A stretch of 16,305 nt of DNA from Anaerolineales bacterium (GTDB taxonomy: Bacteria; Chloroflexota; Anaerolineae; Anaerolineales; Anaerolineaceae). The stretch covers positions 1-16,305 of the forward strand of contig JAGVAB010000027.1 of NCBI GenBank assembly GCA_020060485.1, in the 5' to 3' direction. Below the pieces are notes generated by a model. It worked only from the letters and a program-made list of their open reading frames with translations. It searched no databases and was not told where the DNA came from. The first letter of the stretch is position 1. Every line of letters begins with the position of its first letter. A program made the translations under genes and the position numbers. Below are positions 14,845 to 16,305 of the stretch, one piece after another.

Positions 14845-15907
14845 AATGAAAACACTTCAATGGAAGCTTAGCCATATCAGCAAAACAGATGTACAGCAAT
14901 TTCTATTGCGTGGACGGGCATTTATTGCCCTGATCCTCGTCATGATTGTTTTTACGATGCTCTCACCACAATTCTTGAGTTCCGAGAATCTTGTGATCAT
15001 GTCCAAACATGTGGCCATCAACGCATTACTGGCGATTGGGATGACTTTCATCATTTTGACTGGTGGCATCGATCTTTCGGTTGGCTCGATCGTGGGCCTG
15101 ACTGCCATGATCGCCGGCGGTTTGATCAATGAAGGCATTCAGCTCCCACAGCTTGGCGTCATCGTTTATCCGCATACCTGGATGATCATTGTTCTTTCGC
15201 TGGCGGCCGGCACATTGATGGGGGCGGTCAGCGGTTTCGTCATTACCCGCTTCAATGTGGCCCCCTTCATTGCCACCTTGGGAATGTTGTATGTGGCGCG
15301 CGGCTTTGCCGGCCTGCGCAATAACGGGTACACCTTTGCCAACATCATTGGCCGGCCGGAGTATGGCAATACCGGTTTTGAACTTCTGGGATCGGGCAAC
15401 CTTCTGGGGATCAATTACTCAGTCTGGATCATGGTTCTGTTTGCCCTGGTGGCTTATATTGTGACCAGCCGTTTTCCGTTTGGCAGGCATGTGTATGCCA
15501 TTGGTGGCAATGAACGCTCTGCGGAGCTTTCGGGTGTACGCATCAACCTCACCAAAGTCATTGTTTACAGCATCAGCGGTTTTTGTGCGGCCATGGTGGG
15601 GTTGATCATTGCATCGCAGTTGGTGGCGGCGCATCCAGCCACAGGCGAAACCTTTGAATTGAATGCCATTGCCGCGGTTGTGCTGGGCGGCACCTCGTTG
15701 GCTGGCGGCCGGGGCGGCATTGGCGGAACGCTGATCGGCGCTTTTGTGATTGGTGTGCTTGGAGATGGTCTGGTGATGCTGGGAGTATCCTCTTTCTGGC
15801 AGAAAGTGATCAAGGGCGCGGTAATCGTATTTGCTGTGATCATTGACCAAGCCCAGGCGCGAATGCAGGAACGCATTGCGCTGCAACAACAGCAGGACAT
15901 CAAATAG
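14828..15907 (+). CDS. Ribose-type sugar ABC importer permease
   Basis: A 359-residue polytopic membrane protein of the RbsC/AraH (CUT2) permease family. It would form the channel as a homodimer with the preceding ATPase. About eight to ten hydrophobic helices are evident. The diagnostic stretch LAIGMTFIILTGGIDLSVGS is present after the first helices, and the C-terminal half has GGTSLAGGRGGIGGTLIGA. The ATG at 14828 is chosen because GGAGGA lies seven bases ahead; an earlier in-frame ATG would add 16 residues lying within the ATPase frame without a ribosome-binding site. Confidence 0.95.
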   Translation: MEQQTRMKTLQWKLSHISKTDVQQFLLRGRAFIALILVMIVFTMLSPQFLSSENLVIMSKHVAINALLAIGMTFIILTGGIDLSVGSIVGLTAMIAGGLINEGIQLPQLGVIVYPHTWMIIVLSLAAGTLMGAVSGFVITRFNVAPFIATLGMLYVARGFAGLRNNGYTFANIIGRPEYGNTGFELLGSGNLLGINYSVWIMVLFALVAYIVTSRFPFGRHVYAIGGNERSAELSGVRINLTKVIVYSISGFCAAMVGLIIASQLVAAHPATGETFELNAIAAVVLGGTSLAGGRGGIGGTLIGAFVIGVLGDGLVMLGVSSFWQKVIKGAVIVFAVIIDQAQARMQERIALQQQQDIK

Positions 15908-15920
15908 ACGACCGTATTTT

Positions 15921-15940
15921 GGGGGACCATTGAGACCCCC
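15921..15940 (+). other. Intercistronic stem-loop between permease and binding-protein genes
   Basis: GGGGG (15921-15925) can pair with CCCCC (15936-15940) around a 10-base loop, 13 bases after the permease stop, with no T-run behind it. A structure like this may protect the upstream mRNA end or dampen read-through, allowing the binding protein to be made at a different level. A weak promoter candidate (TTGAGC 15967-15972, TATTGT 15991-15996, 18-base spacing) also lies in the 122-base gap. Confidence 0.35.
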
Positions 15941-16029
15941 GGAAAGGAGATGGGTATTAACATATTTTGAGCTTTTCGGTCCAAAGTTCATATTGTCCAT
16001 TTCACACTTAAATCAATGAGGAGAAGTTC

Positions 16030-16305
16030 ATGTCTAAAAAGAAGTTCGTTGTATTCCTGACTTTGCTCACAGTTGTGGGCATGCTGCTGAGCGCCTGCAA
16101 GCCTGCGGCTTCCACGGATCAACCGGCAGCCGCTGATGGCGGGAAGAAATTGATCTGCGTGATCGTACCGCCGGTTGAGAACCCGTTCTTCGGCGCCATG
16201 CAGGAGATCGCGGCCAAGAAGGCAGAGGAACTCGGCTATGCCACCCTGAAACTGGTGCATGACGATGATGCCAACAAGCAGATGGAACTGTTCGAAAGCT
16301 GCATC
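16030..16305 (+). CDS. Sugar-binding lipoprotein of the ABC importer (3' end cut by the window)
   Basis: The first 92 codons of a periplasmic-binding-protein-type (Peripla_BP_4, ribose/galactose group) solute receptor. The N-terminus MSKKKFVVFLTLL is a signal peptide ending in the lipobox LLSAC (19-23), so C23 would be lipidated and the protein tethered outside the membrane. A short Ala/Asp-rich linker leads into the first beta strand KLICVIVPPVENPFFGAMQ, where ENPFF (50-54) is the usual ligand-facing loop of the family. GAGGAGA lies five bases before the ATG. It completes the importer made by the two preceding genes. Ligand residues beyond this point are not visible. Confidence 0.92.
   Translation, partial: MSKKKFVVFLTLLTVVGMLLSACKPAASTDQPAAADGGKKLICVIVPPVENPFFGAMQEIAAKKAEELGYATLKLVHDDDANKQMELFESCI

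Noticed and set aside
15419..16000. Minus-strand open frame of 193 codons
   Set aside because: Antisense to the permease and running into the gap; it has no domain and its composition is shadow-like.

Overview
The window reads as a chromosomal fragment of a free-living heterotrophic bacterium. The style of the proteins (an NagD-like HAD phosphatase, small cobalamin-salvage genes, a zinc-ribbon membrane protein with a low-complexity linker, and an Rbs-type sugar operon with DUF2291) suggests Chloroflexota, perhaps Anaerolineae. This is inferred from general resemblance, because no rRNA or marker gene is present. No tRNA, rRNA, CRISPR array, insertion sequence or phage gene was seen. Coding density is high, and both window edges cut into neighbouring sequence.

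Left part (1-5.6 kb) holds housekeeping and accessory genes. A HAD-IIA phosphatase (+) converges on a minus-strand pair made of an Rrf2-family regulator with a cysteine cluster and a TauE/SafE-type permease. A plus-strand trio follows: cobS, a gene resembling the L-2-amino-thiazoline-4-carboxylate hydrolase family, and cobU. CobS and CobU are nucleotide-loop assembly enzymes of cobalamin synthesis and salvage. The trio converges on a minus-strand gene for a zinc-ribbon protein with one membrane span. Both cobS and the zinc-ribbon gene have promoter-like elements placed so close to the start codon that their mRNAs may be leaderless.

Right part (5.6-16.3 kb) is a divergent carbohydrate locus. 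On the minus strand lie a SorC/DeoR-type sugar-responsive regulator, a GH4 NAD-dependent phosphoglycosidase and a BadF/BadG-type sugar kinase. The last two overlap by ATGA, and a hairpin terminator follows. On the plus strand lie a two-subunit transketolase, an FGGY kinase close to glycerol kinase, a DUF2291 membrane-anchored protein, and a ribose-type ABC importer (ATPase, permease and the start of the binding lipoprotein). The genes overlap or sit only a few bases apart, except before the binding protein. The 122-bp divergent intergenic region carries a perfect 11-bp inverted repeat around an A/T element that can serve as -10 on both strands, a probable shared operator for the SorC regulator.

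Taken together, the right part looks like a complete uptake and catabolic module. The ABC importer would bring in a sugar or small glycoside, the BadF kinase and GH4 enzyme would phosphorylate and cleave it, and the FGGY kinase plus split transketolase would feed a ketose phosphate into the pentose phosphate pool. The kinase and split-transketolase pair resembles the published apulose kinase / apulose-4-phosphate transketolase arrangement for D-apiose. No isomerase is visible here, so the substrate is unproven.
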